The translations under genes were made by a program, and so were the position numbers. Under the pieces are notes generated by a model. That model ran no database searches. It was not told the DNA's origin and was given only the letters and a program-made list of their open reading frames with translations. From contig JAFTSB010000023.1 of assembly GCA_017461945.1 (NCBI GenBank), forward strand, positions 30,626 to 94,625: a stretch of 64,000 nucleotides of DNA, given 5' to 3'. Source of the stretch: Clostridia bacterium. Lineage in GTDB: Bacteria; Bacillota; Clostridia; Oscillospirales; CAG-272. Positions 33,648-42,432 of this stretch are shown piece after piece (positions within the stretch are counted from its first letter, which is position 1; the number at the start of each line of letters is the position of its first letter).

Positions 33648-34460
33648 ATGATTTACGAAACCATTGATCTGGGACTGAAGGGTGCAACTCTGACCCCCAT
33701 TTGCGTCAGCAACACCCCTGAGCTGAGACAATCCCCCCGCCGTGCGGTAGTGGTTTGCCCGGGCGGCGGTTATGGCGGCCTTTCTGACAGAGAGGCCGAG
33801 CCCATTGCCACCCAATTTTTGGCCGCCGGCTTTGCCACCTTTGTTCTGCGCTATTCGGTCAAGGCAGATGCCGCCGGCGACACCCCCTTGCGGCAGGTCG
33901 CCCTTGCTGTCAAATACGTACGCGAGCACGCTGAGGAATTTAACGTAAATCCCCATTGCATTCTCACCTGCGGCTTTTCGGCAGGTGGCCATCTGGCTGG
34001 CTCTGCCGGTGTGTTGTGGAACGACCCCGCCCTGCTGGCGTACCTGGGAGATGCGCCCGAGGGGATCCATCGCCCCGACGGCATGATTCTCTGCTATCCT
34101 GTGATCACCGCCGGCGAATGGGCTCATAAGGGGTCGATCCGCAAGCTTTGCGGCAAGGAGGACTTTTCCAAGGAAGAGGGCGATCGCTATTCGTTGGAGC
34201 TTCACGTGGACAGCACGACGCCGCCCGCCTTTATCTGGCACACCTTCAACGATACCTGTGTTCCCGTGCAGAATTCTCTGCTACTGGCCGAGGCCATGAC
34301 CGCCGCCAAGATTCCCTTTGAGCTACACATCTTTCCCGAAGGGCCACACGGTCTTGCCCTTTGCAACGAGCAGACCCGTATGATCAACCCCCATTGCGAA
34401 TGCTGGGTGGACCTGGCCATCAAGTGGGCAAAAGAACTGAATGCCGAATCAAACTCCTGA
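33648..34460 (+). CDS. Alpha/beta hydrolase, carbohydrate esterase-like
   Basis: A 270-residue cytoplasmic esterase resembling BD-FAE/acetyl-xylan-esterase-like lipases. VVVCPGGGYGGL forms the oxyanion hole, the nucleophile Ser is in CGFSAGGHLA, the acid Asp in TFNDTCVP and the His in EGPHGLAL. Deacylation of imported plant oligosaccharides is inferred from family and from the LacI neighbour. GAGGAG precedes the ATG at 33648. Confidence 0.85.
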   Translation: MIYETIDLGLKGATLTPICVSNTPELRQSPRRAVVVCPGGGYGGLSDREAEPIATQFLAAGFATFVLRYSVKADAAGDTPLRQVALAVKYVREHAEEFNVNPHCILTCGFSAGGHLAGSAGVLWNDPALLAYLGDAPEGIHRPDGMILCYPVITAGEWAHKGSIRKLCGKEDFSKEEGDRYSLELHVDSTTPPAFIWHTFNDTCVPVQNSLLLAEAMTAAKIPFELHIFPEGPHGLALCNEQTRMINPHCECWVDLAIKWAKELNAESNS

Positions 34461-34467
34461 TAATCGC

Positions 34468-34502
34468 AAAAGGCTCCGTGGAAACCCACGGAGCCTTTTT
34501 TA
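34468..34502 (+). terminator. Intrinsic terminator of the lacI-esterase operon
   Basis: AAAGGCTCCGTGG and CCACGGAGCCTTT followed by T residues. Confidence 0.9.
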
Positions 34503-34554
34503 ACGATAATATATAAATCTTCACAATTTTTTCTTCTTTTTTTTGAAAAACCTA

Positions 34555-34583
34555 TTTATTTTTCATAAAAGATGTGGTATAAT
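34555..34583 (+). promoter_or_regulatory. Probable hpf promoter
   Basis: A strong extended -10 (TGGTATAAT) with a weak -35 (TTTATT) at 17 bp. The 70-nt leader that follows contains AAACTC, which can pair with GAGTTT beside the ribosome site. Confidence 0.55.
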
Positions 34584-34656
34584 GAAGATGTAAACTCGAG
34601 GAGGTCGCCGCACTCCCCCCGCGGGATCCCTACGGTTACAGAAAGGCGGAGTTTGT

Positions 34657-35178
34657 ATGAAGATTACAGTTAGCGGAAAGCAAATGACCGTTCGTCAGTC
34701 GCTCAAAGACCTGACCGAGAAAAAGTTGGCCAAGTTTGACCGATTTTTTGGCGATGACGCCGAGGCCATCGTGGTATACAGCTGCAGACACGACCTGCAA
34801 TATATAGAGATCACGATTCAGTACGGCGGTACCTTCTTCCGCAGTGAGGAAGGCGCCGACACCTTCCAGACCGCCATTGATCAAGCCATTGAGGCGTTGG
34901 AGCGCCAGATCCGCAAAAACAAAACGCGCTTGGAAAAGCGCTTGCGCACAGGTGCCTTTGAGGTCACAGCCGATGAGCCCTATGAGGAGGAAGAGGGCGA
35001 ATTTCGCATTCGCACCAAGTCCTTCCCCATCAAGCCTATGAGCGTGGAGGAGGCCATTTTGCAGATGAATCTGCTGGAGCATCAGTTCTTTATGTTCCGC
35101 GATGCTGAAACCAACGAGCCCTGCGTGGTCTATCGCCGCAAGGATGGCGATTACGGTTTGATCGTTGCTGACAACTAA
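34657..35178 (+). CDS. hpf: Long-form ribosome hibernation promoting factor
   Basis: A 173-residue long HPF: an N-terminal S30AE domain (residues 1-95, starting MKITVSGKQMTV), a charged linker and a C-terminal dimerisation domain (about 115-173, with KPMSVEEAILQMNLLEHQFFMFRD). It pairs 70S ribosomes into inactive 100S dimers in stationary phase or stress. AAAGGCGGAG precedes the ATG. Own promoter and terminator. Confidence 0.96.
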   Translation: MKITVSGKQMTVRQSLKDLTEKKLAKFDRFFGDDAEAIVVYSCRHDLQYIEITIQYGGTFFRSEEGADTFQTAIDQAIEALERQIRKNKTRLEKRLRTGAFEVTADEPYEEEEGEFRIRTKSFPIKPMSVEEAILQMNLLEHQFFMFRDAETNEPCVVYRRKDGDYGLIVADN

Positions 35179-35180
35179 CA

Positions 35181-35213
35181 AAAAAATCCCCGGGCGACGC
35201 CCGGGGATTTTTT
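35181..35213. terminator. Bidirectional terminator between hpf and the membrane protein gene
   Basis: AAAAAATCCCCGGGC and GCCCGGGGATTTTTT around a GAC loop. Confidence 0.92.
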
Positions 35214-35214
35214 G

Positions 35215-36018
35215 TTAAGGCTCATCCTCCTCTGCGGCATCGCCATCCCCAATTTCATCGGGATGCCACAGCAAGAACATATTCATTTTTTTACGGCGCT
35301 CATAGGGGTTGATCCCCACGGCCAACGCCAGTATCAGCACCAGCATCACAGCCGCCACGATCAAAGGACGGTTGAGCATGACATAGATCACACTTTCGCC
35401 GCCGATCAGTAAAAAGTGCTTGCCGATACAGGAAAAATATTCGGGAAAGAGCAATGGTACCAACAACAGCAAATGCGACAGGAACAGACAAATGCGATTG
35501 GGAAACACGATCTTGAACAGTAGCTTCATCCGGTTGCTTTCTTCACTTTCGTGCCCGGCGCGAAAGGCACGGACAGCGGCAACGGCCACAAATATCGCCA
35601 GCCCCATCGCCAGCAGATAGAGAACGATACCCACAATGGCACCGGTGACCAGAAGGCCGTAAAACCAGTTTGCTGTTTCATTGGTGGTGCCGCCCAGATA
35701 ATTGTGCGCACCAACGAAAGTATTGAGATATAGCCGCACCAACGAGACCTCAGCACGGGCGCCGCTTTGTGCCACGCGCACCAGGTACAGACACCCTAAC
35801 ACCAAAGACACAAGGCCCATGATTGCAGGGAGTAAATAGCGCGCATAGATGGCCACCACGGGGAGAGTCGCCCAAAAGCGTTCTTTGAAGCTTTTGGGCG
35901 ACTTTTGTGCGAAATTTTCGCACACGGTATTCTCTTTTTCGCACATTTTTTCATCTGCTGCAAGGTTGGATGCGGTATCGTTTTCTGCCAAAGGCAGATC
36001 CCCTTCACGTTCCTTCAT
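35215..36018 (-). CDS. Multi-pass membrane protein, unknown function
   Basis: A 267-residue protein with a polar 50-residue N-terminus, about five hydrophobic segments (near residues 55-80, 112-145, 170-190, 195-210, 215-240) and an acidic C-terminal tail. I do not recognise a family. GAGGA precedes the ATG. Its stop touches the terminator shared with hpf. It follows an HD-domain gene by 7 bp. Part of the N-terminus is encoded by a palindromic DNA element (35867-35923) that looks inserted. Confidence 0.7.
   Translation of the reverse strand: MKEREGDLPLAENDTASNLAADEKMCEKENTVCENFAQKSPKSFKERFWATLPVVAIYARYLLPAIMGLVSLVLGCLYLVRVAQSGARAEVSLVRLYLNTFVGAHNYLGGTTNETANWFYGLLVTGAIVGIVLYLLAMGLAIFVAVAAVRAFRAGHESEESNRMKLLFKIVFPNRICLFLSHLLLLVPLLFPEYFSCIGKHFLLIGGESVIYVMLNRPLIVAAVMLVLILALAVGINPYERRKKMNMFLLWHPDEIGDGDAAEEDEP
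35867..35923. repeat. Double palindromic element inside a coding sequence
   Basis: GTCGCCCAAAAGC (35867-35879) and GCTTTTGGGCGAC (35890-35902) form a 13-bp stem with a 10-nt loop; a second hairpin, GTGCGAAA-T-TTTCGCAC, follows at 35907-35923. On the coding strand it reads CENFAQKSPKSFKERFW in frame. Confidence 0.7.
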
Positions 36019-36025
36019 CGCATCC

Positions 36026-36631
36026 TCACTTCTTATCGGGCTGTCCCTCTACAAAGAAGGAAGCCTCCATATCGGCAGTAGCAAGAGCCATTGCCAAGGG
36101 GAATTTGCTAAAAGCGGCGCTGACACTGTTGGCATCCTCATTGCCCGAAAAGCCCATGTGGTAACGGATGGCAAAGGCCTCGTCACGGGTAAGCTTCATA
36201 TAGCCGGAGGCGATGTAGACCGATTTTTCACCGTGCCCATAGGGAAGCTGATCGTCAATGGTGTAAAAGGGTACCGATTTCCACACACCGTTTTCCTTGA
36301 CATTGCGCGTGCTTTCCACGTAGAAATTGACCTTGCACAAATCGTGCAAAAGCGACACGATGGCAATGGATTCCTCGGAATAATCCAAACCGTAGACCTC
36401 GCGCACGCGAGGGCGGGAAAGGTAGTCGCAAAGGCAATCGTAAACGTTCAGACTATGCTCCAGGAGGCCACCCGGATAGGCGCCGTGATAGCGAGTGCTG
36501 GCAGGGGCGGTAAAGAAATCAGAATTGTCAGAGCAAAGAAAATCAAGCAGCTTTTCCGATCCCTCGCGGCGGATCTTGCTTTTGAAAATGGAGATAAACC
36601 GTTCTTCGTTCGTCATATCGTTGAGCATCAT
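36026..36631 (-). CDS. HD-domain phosphohydrolase
   Basis: A 201-residue protein with an HD metal site: His in GGLLEHSLNV, HD in SLLHDLCKVNFY, and a later Asp in LATADMEASFF. FFTAPASTRYHGAYPGGLLEHS is a recurring segment in Clostridial and phage HD hydrolases. A nucleotide or nucleic-acid phosphate substrate is likely, but unproven. GGAAGGG precedes the ATG. A promoter is upstream, divergent from hisS. Confidence 0.85.
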   Translation of the reverse strand: MMLNDMTNEERFISIFKSKIRREGSEKLLDFLCSDNSDFFTAPASTRYHGAYPGGLLEHSLNVYDCLCDYLSRPRVREVYGLDYSEESIAIVSLLHDLCKVNFYVESTRNVKENGVWKSVPFYTIDDQLPYGHGEKSVYIASGYMKLTRDEAFAIRYHMGFSGNEDANSVSAAFSKFPLAMALATADMEASFFVEGQPDKK

Positions 36632-36665
36632 AATTCCCTTCCGTTTGCGTTATAGGATTTCTTAT

Positions 36666-36694
36666 ATTCTATCACGTTTTACGCCGCTTGTAAA
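36666..36694 (-). promoter_or_regulatory. Sigma-A promoter of the HD-domain operon
   Basis: Minus-strand TTTACA, 17 bp, TAGAAT. Confidence 0.65.
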
Positions 36695-36731
36695 GAGGTG
36701 GGGATAAAACAAGAAAATCTCACGTGAGCTA

Positions 36732-36760
36732 TAGACAAACGAAAAACTTTATGTTATAAT
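36732..36760 (+). promoter_or_regulatory. Sigma-A promoter of hisS
   Basis: TAGACA, 17 bp, TATAAT; 39 bp before the ATG. Confidence 0.75.
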
Positions 36761-36799
36761 ATGTTATCTATATTTTAGCAAAGTAAAGGATTATGCGAA

Positions 36800-38095
36800 A
36801 TGGACGTTAAACTTTCTGTCACCCCCTACAAGGGCACCCGTGATTTTTACCCTCGCGATATGAAGCTGCGCAACTGGTTCTTTGGCAAGGTGCGCTCTGC
36901 TCTGGAGAATGCCTGCTTTGAGGAATACGAGGGACCGATGCTGGAGTCTTTGGAGCTTTATGCCGCCAAAAGCGGCGAGGAGCTTGCCAAGGAGCAGACC
37001 TATAACTTCACCGACCGCGGCGGTCGCGATCTGGCTATCCGCCCCGAAATGACCCCCACCGTTGCCCGTATGGTAGCCGGTAAGATGGGGGAATTGAACT
37101 ATCCTCTCAAATGGTTTTCGATTGCCAACATGTATCGCTATGAGCGCCCCCAGCGCGGCCGTTTGCGCGAATTCTGGCAGTTGAACGTGGATATTTTCGG
37201 CTGCGACACCTTTGAGGCCGATCTGGATGTGCTGCAAAGTGCCATTTCTGTGCTGCGCGCTTACGGTGCTGACGAAACCATGTTCCGTGTGCACATTAAC
37301 AACCGCCGTTTCTTTAACGATGCCATTGCAGCCATTGCCGGCACCGATGCCGAAGGCAGCAAGCGCATTTCCAAGGTGGTAGACCGCAAGAACAAGATCA
37401 CCCGCGAGGCCTATGAAGCCGCCATGAAGGAGCTGGGTCTGGATGCTGCGCAGATTGAAAAGATCGATTCCCTTTATACCATGAGTGTGCAGGAGGCTAC
37501 TGCTCTTTGCCCCGATTCGCAGGGCGCACAGGAGCTGACGGCCCTGTTTGATGCGTTGAGCAAGGCAGGCCTTGCCAAATACTGTATGTTTGACTTTGGC
37601 ATTATCCGCGGCCTGGATTACTACACGGGTACCGTATTTGAGGTATTTGATCTGGCACCCGAAAACAACCGCGCCATGTTCGGCGGTGGCCGCTATGACA
37701 ATCTGGTGGGTCTGTTCGTTAAGAACGCCAAGATCTCGGGCGTGGGCTATGGCATGGGCGACGTTACGCTGGAAAACTTCCTTGTCACTCACAATCTCAT
37801 TCCCGATCTGGATAACGAGGGCACCAAGGTGCTGATCACACGTTTTGACGATGTTCCCTACGAGGCTTATACCAAGCTGGTTTCCTCTCTGCAGGAGGCA
37901 GGCGTGCGCTCTGCCCTGTACCTTGGCCAAAAGAAATTTGGTAAGCAGATCGATTACGCCGTAAAGGGCAACTATAGCCATGTAGTCATCATGGGCGGCA
38001 ACGAGCTGGCCGGCGGTATTGTCAAGGTCAAGAATCTGGCCACCCGTGAGGAAACCGAGGTTGCAACCGATCAGCTGGCAGCCTTTTTTGCCTGA
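36800..38095 (+). CDS. hisS: Histidyl-tRNA synthetase
   Basis: A 431-residue class II synthetase. Class II motifs are present: IRPEMTPTVARM (motif 2 region), GRLREFWQLNVDIFG, the histidine-specific GLDYYTGTVFE, and motif 3 FGGGRYDNL, followed by the anticodon-binding domain. It is not paired with aspS as in many Firmicutes. No T-box is seen in the short leader. It appears to lead an operon with a DJ-1 protein, 5-FCL and a CPBP protease. Confidence 0.96.
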   Translation: MDVKLSVTPYKGTRDFYPRDMKLRNWFFGKVRSALENACFEEYEGPMLESLELYAAKSGEELAKEQTYNFTDRGGRDLAIRPEMTPTVARMVAGKMGELNYPLKWFSIANMYRYERPQRGRLREFWQLNVDIFGCDTFEADLDVLQSAISVLRAYGADETMFRVHINNRRFFNDAIAAIAGTDAEGSKRISKVVDRKNKITREAYEAAMKELGLDAAQIEKIDSLYTMSVQEATALCPDSQGAQELTALFDALSKAGLAKYCMFDFGIIRGLDYYTGTVFEVFDLAPENNRAMFGGGRYDNLVGLFVKNAKISGVGYGMGDVTLENFLVTHNLIPDLDNEGTKVLITRFDDVPYEAYTKLVSSLQEAGVRSALYLGQKKFGKQIDYAVKGNYSHVVIMGGNELAGGIVKVKNLATREETEVATDQLAAFFA

Positions 38096-38126
38096 CACGC
38101 AATTTCCCTTTTGAAAAGGAGAAGCT

Positions 38127-38666
38127 ATGATCTATTTGTTTTTGGCCAACGGCTTTGAGGAGATCGAGGCACTCTGCCCCTTGGATCTGTTGCGCCGTGC
38201 CGGCCTTGAGGTCACCACTGTCGGTATCGGCGGCGATGCCGTTTGCGGTGCACACGGCATTACGGTCCATGCCGATATTCCGGAAGGGATGTATGCGGAC
38301 AGCACCCCCGATATGATCATTCTGCCCGGTGGTATGCCCGGCTCGAAGCATCTGGACGAGAGTCGCACGGTGGATATGGCGTTGAAGGCAGCCCTTCGAC
38401 ACGATGCCTATATCGCTGCCATTTGCGCCGCACCCATGGTGTTAGGTCACCGGGGATTGCTGGAGGGCAAGACCGCTATTTGCTATCCCGGCTTTGAAAA
38501 AGAGCTGACCGGTGCAACAATTTCTGACAAAAAGGTGGTACGCGATGGCAAGATCATTACGGCCGCCGGTATGGGTGTTGCCTTAGAATTTGGCTTGGAG
38601 CTGGTCAAGGCACTGAAGGGTGAGGAGGCCGCCAAGGCACTTCGCACCGCCGTTCTGGCCGACTGA
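38127..38666 (+). CDS. DJ-1/PfpI/YajL-family protein
   Basis: A 179-residue flavodoxin-like protein with the nucleophilic-elbow Cys in AAICAAPMVLG and Glu in FEEIEA. Family members act as glyoxalases, deglycases or chaperones; the short YajL-like form fits a housekeeping role against carbonyl stress. AAAAGGAG is upstream. It lies 31 bp after hisS and 1 bp before the next gene. Confidence 0.92.
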   Translation: MIYLFLANGFEEIEALCPLDLLRRAGLEVTTVGIGGDAVCGAHGITVHADIPEGMYADSTPDMIILPGGMPGSKHLDESRTVDMALKAALRHDAYIAAICAAPMVLGHRGLLEGKTAICYPGFEKELTGATISDKKVVRDGKIITAAGMGVALEFGLELVKALKGEEAAKALRTAVLAD

Positions 38667-38667
38667 A

Positions 38668-39246
38668 ATGCCTGACATTTGTGCCCAAAAGGCGGCCTTG
38701 CGCCAACATCTGCTGCAGCAAAGAGCCGGCATGCCCGCTGAGCGGCGCAAGGCCGCCGGCGAAGCGCTGTGCCGGCAGCTTGCCGCCCATCCACTTTTTT
38801 GTGGGGCCGATCAGATCCTTGGCTACGTTCCGGTTCGTGGCGAGCCCTTGCTGCTCCCCTTGCTGGAGCAAGCCCTGCGCCAAGGCAAGACCGTAGCGTT
38901 TCCGCGTTGTGTCGGCACGCAAATGCAATTTCACGTCGTGAGCAGCTTGGACGATCTGCTGCCGGGTCGTTTTGGAATTCCGGCGCCTTCGCCCGACGCC
39001 CCACTTGCCACCATTACCGATAAAACGCTGTGCTTGCTGCCCGGCTTGGCCGCCGGGAAAGACGGATCGCGCCTTGGATACGGTGGCGGTTTTTATGACA
39101 GATTTCTGGATACGTATGCAGGAAAAACAATTTTCCCCATCTACGATTCCTTCGTATTTTCCACCCTACCCACCGAGGGCACCGATCACCGTGTGACCTG
39201 CGTTGTCACCGAGAAAGGAGAGATCCCCATTTCATGCCCAATCTGA
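38668..39246 (+). CDS. 5-formyltetrahydrofolate cyclo-ligase
   Basis: A 192-residue enzyme that converts 5-formyl-THF to 5,10-methenyl-THF with ATP. It begins MPDICAQKAALRQHLLQQR, and has a mid-protein GRFGIPAPSP segment and the signature GYGGGFYDRFL with the ATP-site residues. The ATG at 38668 follows the previous TGA by one base and has no separate ribosome site, indicating coupling. The end overlaps the CPBP gene by 13 bp. Confidence 0.93.
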   Translation: MPDICAQKAALRQHLLQQRAGMPAERRKAAGEALCRQLAAHPLFCGADQILGYVPVRGEPLLLPLLEQALRQGKTVAFPRCVGTQMQFHVVSSLDDLLPGRFGIPAPSPDAPLATITDKTLCLLPGLAAGKDGSRLGYGGGFYDRFLDTYAGKTIFPIYDSFVFSTLPTEGTDHRVTCVVTEKGEIPISCPI

Positions 39247-40160
39247 TCCCCGAGCGCCCGATTTATAAGAGAGAGCGATTGCTGATCGGCTTTCCTGTGT
39301 TGGCGTTGTTTGCGCTGCTGTTTGCTACACGTTTGCTGGATCGCTGGATCCACCTGCCCTTTGACATCCTTTGGATCAAGCTTGTGGCCGAGTTGGCCGT
39401 ATTTCTGTTGCCAACGGTGATCTTTTTGATGATGCGCGGCGCAGGCTACTCCCGTATTCTGCGCCTGCGGATGCCTGCCCCCACGCATATACCGCTGATG
39501 ATCGCTGCTTTTTTTGCTTTGATCACCGGCAGCATTCTGCTCTCCATTCTGTGCGGTGGCATCGGCTCTCTTGGCAATAGCGCCACCATTTATGAAACGG
39601 CACCCGCCCCCAACTGGTTTTATGGCATTGCTATGTCCGTCGTTCTGGCGGTGCTGCCGGCCGTGCTGGAGGAATTCTTTTTCCGTGGCCTTGTGGTCGC
39701 CGAGTACGAGCGCCGCGGTGCCATCCGTGCTGTGCTGATGAGCGCTCTGCTCTTTTCCTTTTGCCACTTTGACTGGCGCAATCTGCCGGTATATCTGTTT
39801 TCGGGTGTACTGTTCGCGTTGGTGCTGTTGGCAACCGATTCGCTGTTCGCCACGATCATATTGCACGCCAGCTATAACCTGGTCTCTTTGCTTGGCCAAC
39901 GCTATCTCAATGCCCTTTACGACATTACGGGTAGCATGGAAATCTTTCTGTTTATTCTGATCATCACCCTACTGCTGTCGGGTGTGATCCTGTTCCGTGC
40001 GGCGGCGCGCATCTATCGCGCCCGTGAGCAAAGCGGCCTGGAGGAGCCCCGTCGCGACGTGCCGTGGAACGTGCAGTTTTATACCATTCTGGACGCTCTG
40101 CGCGATCCACCCATCATTCTTTGCGCCATTGTGGCCGTGCTTGGTTTTTTTCTGCTTTAA
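39234..40160 (+). CDS. CPBP-family intramembrane metalloprotease
   Basis: A 308-residue membrane protein with about eight helices. Abi/CPBP motifs are EEFFFRG (the EExxxR glutamates), FCHFDWRN (FxxxH) and HASYNLVSLL (HxxxN/B). Roles in this family include prenyl-protein processing, peptide maturation and bacteriocin immunity; none can be chosen here. GAAAGGAGA is upstream inside the 5-FCL gene. Confidence 0.9.
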   Translation: MPNLIPERPIYKRERLLIGFPVLALFALLFATRLLDRWIHLPFDILWIKLVAELAVFLLPTVIFLMMRGAGYSRILRLRMPAPTHIPLMIAAFFALITGSILLSILCGGIGSLGNSATIYETAPAPNWFYGIAMSVVLAVLPAVLEEFFFRGLVVAEYERRGAIRAVLMSALLFSFCHFDWRNLPVYLFSGVLFALVLLATDSLFATIILHASYNLVSLLGQRYLNALYDITGSMEIFLFILIITLLLSGVILFRAAARIYRAREQSGLEEPRRDVPWNVQFYTILDALRDPPIILCAIVAVLGFFLL

Positions 40161-40205
40161 TGGATAAACGTTCAAAAAAGGCCATACGTGTTCTTGTTTT
40201 GACGC

Positions 40206-40241
40206 AAAAAAGCTCCCGTGAAAATCCACGGGAGCTTTTTT
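40206..40241. terminator. Bidirectional intrinsic terminator
   Basis: AAAAAAGCTCCCGTG and CACGGGAGCTTTTTT with a 6-nt loop, between converging genes. Confidence 0.92.
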
Positions 40242-40247
40242 ATTTGA

Positions 40248-41507
40248 TTATTTGATGCGACGGCATTCCACATAAAAGCGTTTGTCGGCGGCAGTACCCA
40301 TAGAGAAGGTCTTGCGCGGTAAGGCACCATCTTTGATCACCGTGGTAAAGAGCTTGGATTTATCCAGGCCGCCATACAAAAAGCCCACAGTATTATCCTT
40401 GGCAGAAAGCACCTCTACGCGCTTGGAGCCGTGAATGTAGTCAACGCTTGCCTCAGGATGGGAGGCGAGATACCCGTCAATAAAGGTCTGCAGGGTTCCG
40501 GCCACCAGTTGCTCGCAGGGGGCGCCAAAGTGGATAGTTCCCCTTCTCTCGCGCGAAAGGAAACGTGCCTGCTGAGGCTCGGCGCCGCCGTGCAGGCCAA
40601 AGGAATATTTCTCCATAGCAGACAACACATCATCGGGATCTACGTTTTGCAGAACGCGATAGATCGGCTCGAATTGCAGGACAGGATCGTGTAAGTTCAC
40701 GATCTCCACCAAGGCATAGCGAGCAGGATGGTACAAGGCGTTTTTGTCGCCGTGTTGCTTTTTGATTTCCTCATAGACAATTTTGGCACAGGCCAACGAA
40801 TGATTGCCGTCACCCACAGCAAACAGCAGTGGGTCCACACCCTCGCCATATTTGGCGCGGATCTGCTCGGGCGAGATCAAACGCTGCAAAGCGGCCTCGA
40901 TTCGCCCCAAACCGACGCTATCCACAAATCGCGCCTCGACCTTGCCGCTTCTGTGCATCAACTGGAAGGAATAGGCAAGGGGGAGGGTCTCGGCTCTGGA
41001 GCCGATGGGCTCGATCACGGTCTTGCCCGGGTCGTCGATAAGCAAAATGGCGTGGGGCAGCTCCAGCATAGCGTCGCGGCGCACCGCAAGACGAGGTGGA
41101 AGGCGATCCATAACCGTCCCCTCGGTAGCCCGGATCAGAGAGCGAGAGCCTTTATTGTAATCGTAATGCTCCAGATCCACAACACCGATCAGACCACGAC
41201 GGATCTTGCCGTCGGACTGGGTGCGCTCCAGATACAGCATTTTACTTTGATGACGAACCAAAACCTCTTTTAAGTAGGTCTCCATGGTTTCATGGATCGC
41301 AGGAATGCGCTCCTCTGCTTGGCCAATCTCCAGCTCGGGCAGGATCATATGGAGCGTAGAGGGCCTATCGCCAACCACATCGCGCGTGGCCTGCCAATAC
41401 TCGGGCTCGCTGGTGTGCTGGTCGCAAGCAACCACCGCCCAGGCGGTGCCGTTTACCTTATCCAAATTGGGCAGCAGAATATCTGCCGGCAAAAAATATG
41501 CAGACAT
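40248..41507 (-). CDS. DUF1015 family protein
   Basis: A 419-residue protein matching the DUF1015 family, with WAVVACDQHTSEPEYW at the N-terminus, ADGHHRY-like FAVGDGNHSLACAK in the middle and a C-terminal FGAPCEQLVAGTLQ region. A serine kinase related to the family is known in archaea, but the role in Clostridia is not established. GAGAGG precedes the ATG. Monocistronic with its own promoter. Confidence 0.88.
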   Translation of the reverse strand: MSAYFLPADILLPNLDKVNGTAWAVVACDQHTSEPEYWQATRDVVGDRPSTLHMILPELEIGQAEERIPAIHETMETYLKEVLVRHQSKMLYLERTQSDGKIRRGLIGVVDLEHYDYNKGSRSLIRATEGTVMDRLPPRLAVRRDAMLELPHAILLIDDPGKTVIEPIGSRAETLPLAYSFQLMHRSGKVEARFVDSVGLGRIEAALQRLISPEQIRAKYGEGVDPLLFAVGDGNHSLACAKIVYEEIKKQHGDKNALYHPARYALVEIVNLHDPVLQFEPIYRVLQNVDPDDVLSAMEKYSFGLHGGAEPQQARFLSRERRGTIHFGAPCEQLVAGTLQTFIDGYLASHPEASVDYIHGSKRVEVLSAKDNTVGFLYGGLDKSKLFTTVIKDGALPRKTFSMGTAADKRFYVECRRIK

Positions 41508-41538
41508 ATGGGTTCCTCTCTTTCAGGTCTTTGTATTT

Positions 41539-41567
41539 ATTTTATCATTAACGAACGGATAAATCAA
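41539..41567 (-). promoter_or_regulatory. Sigma-A promoter of the DUF1015 gene
   Basis: Minus-strand TTGATT, 17 bp, TAAAAT. Confidence 0.6.
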
Positions 41568-41585
41568 GTACAGGCAGAAATTTTC

Positions 41586-41614
41586 TTGCATCCCTCCATA
41601 AAATATGATATAAT
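41586..41614 (+). promoter_or_regulatory. Sigma-A promoter of the lipoprotein-ABC-PHP operon
   Basis: TTGCAT, 17 bp, TATAAT with TGA upstream. Confidence 0.8.
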
Positions 41615-41641
41615 GTAAATATTATCAGAAAGGAGTCGCAT

Positions 41642-42415
41642 ATGACACGATCCATTTTCATGCGGCTGACCGCCATTTTATTGCTTTTTACCTTGTTTCT
41701 TGCCTGCGCGGCAGGCTGCGCCGATGATAAAGAGCCCATTTCTTTCCCCGAAGCGGGGTTAGCTGGGCACAGCTTCAAATCCGAAAATGGTACACAGCTG
41801 GGCTATCTGCTTTACACGCCAAAAAACCCCACCGAGCAAATGCCCCTGATCGTATATTTGCACGAAGGGGGTGGGCGCGGTAACGAGCCCACGCTTCTGC
41901 TGCAGGGGGACGGCTTCCCCCAATATCTGGAGCAAGGCGAGCTTGGCGATATTCCCGCCTTTGTGCTGATCCCCCAGCTGGCGCAAAGCCAGACCGGTTG
42001 GGATAGCGTCAAGGATGCGGTCATGGCGCTGGTGGACAAGGTCTGCAACGACTATGCCATTGACACCACTCGTGTCGGCTTGACCGGCCACGGAATGGGC
42101 GGATCGGGCACATGGAGTCTGGCCATCGCTTATCCCAACCGCTTCTCGCGCATTGCGCCCCTCTCGGGCACGGTCAAAAAAACCTCAGCCAAGATCGATG
42201 CTCTATCGGCTATGCCGGTCCGCGCCTTTATCGGAACGGCGGATACCGTGATGTCCCCCGATGACACTTGCAGCTTTGCCGAAGCCTTGAGGCAAAAAAA
42301 TGAAGCCGTCACTCTGACCTCTTTGGAGGGAGGCAAGCATTTCGATCTCCCCTCCCTTGTTTATCTCAATGCAGAATATGATCTGATCAACTGGCTGATT
42401 GCCGCAAACGACTGA
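41642..42415 (+). CDS. Lipoprotein with alpha/beta-hydrolase fold lacking the nucleophile Ser
   Basis: A 257-residue protein with a lipoprotein signal (lipidated Cys probably residue 26, after LACAAG). The body matches PHB-depolymerase/dienelactone-hydrolase-like esterases with YLHEGGGRG, but the nucleophile elbow reads GHGMGGSGTW, with Gly-151 where the family has Ser. Asp-201 (GTADTV) and His-233 (GGKHFD) remain. It may be an inactive binding protein or use other chemistry. AAAGGAG precedes the ATG; the ABC exporter gene starts 17 bp later. Confidence 0.85.
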   Translation: MTRSIFMRLTAILLLFTLFLACAAGCADDKEPISFPEAGLAGHSFKSENGTQLGYLLYTPKNPTEQMPLIVYLHEGGGRGNEPTLLLQGDGFPQYLEQGELGDIPAFVLIPQLAQSQTGWDSVKDAVMALVDKVCNDYAIDTTRVGLTGHGMGGSGTWSLAIAYPNRFSRIAPLSGTVKKTSAKIDALSAMPVRAFIGTADTVMSPDDTCSFAEALRQKNEAVTLTSLEGGKHFDLPSLVYLNAEYDLINWLIAAND

Positions 42416-42432
42416 AAAGGAGGGCGAACGCT

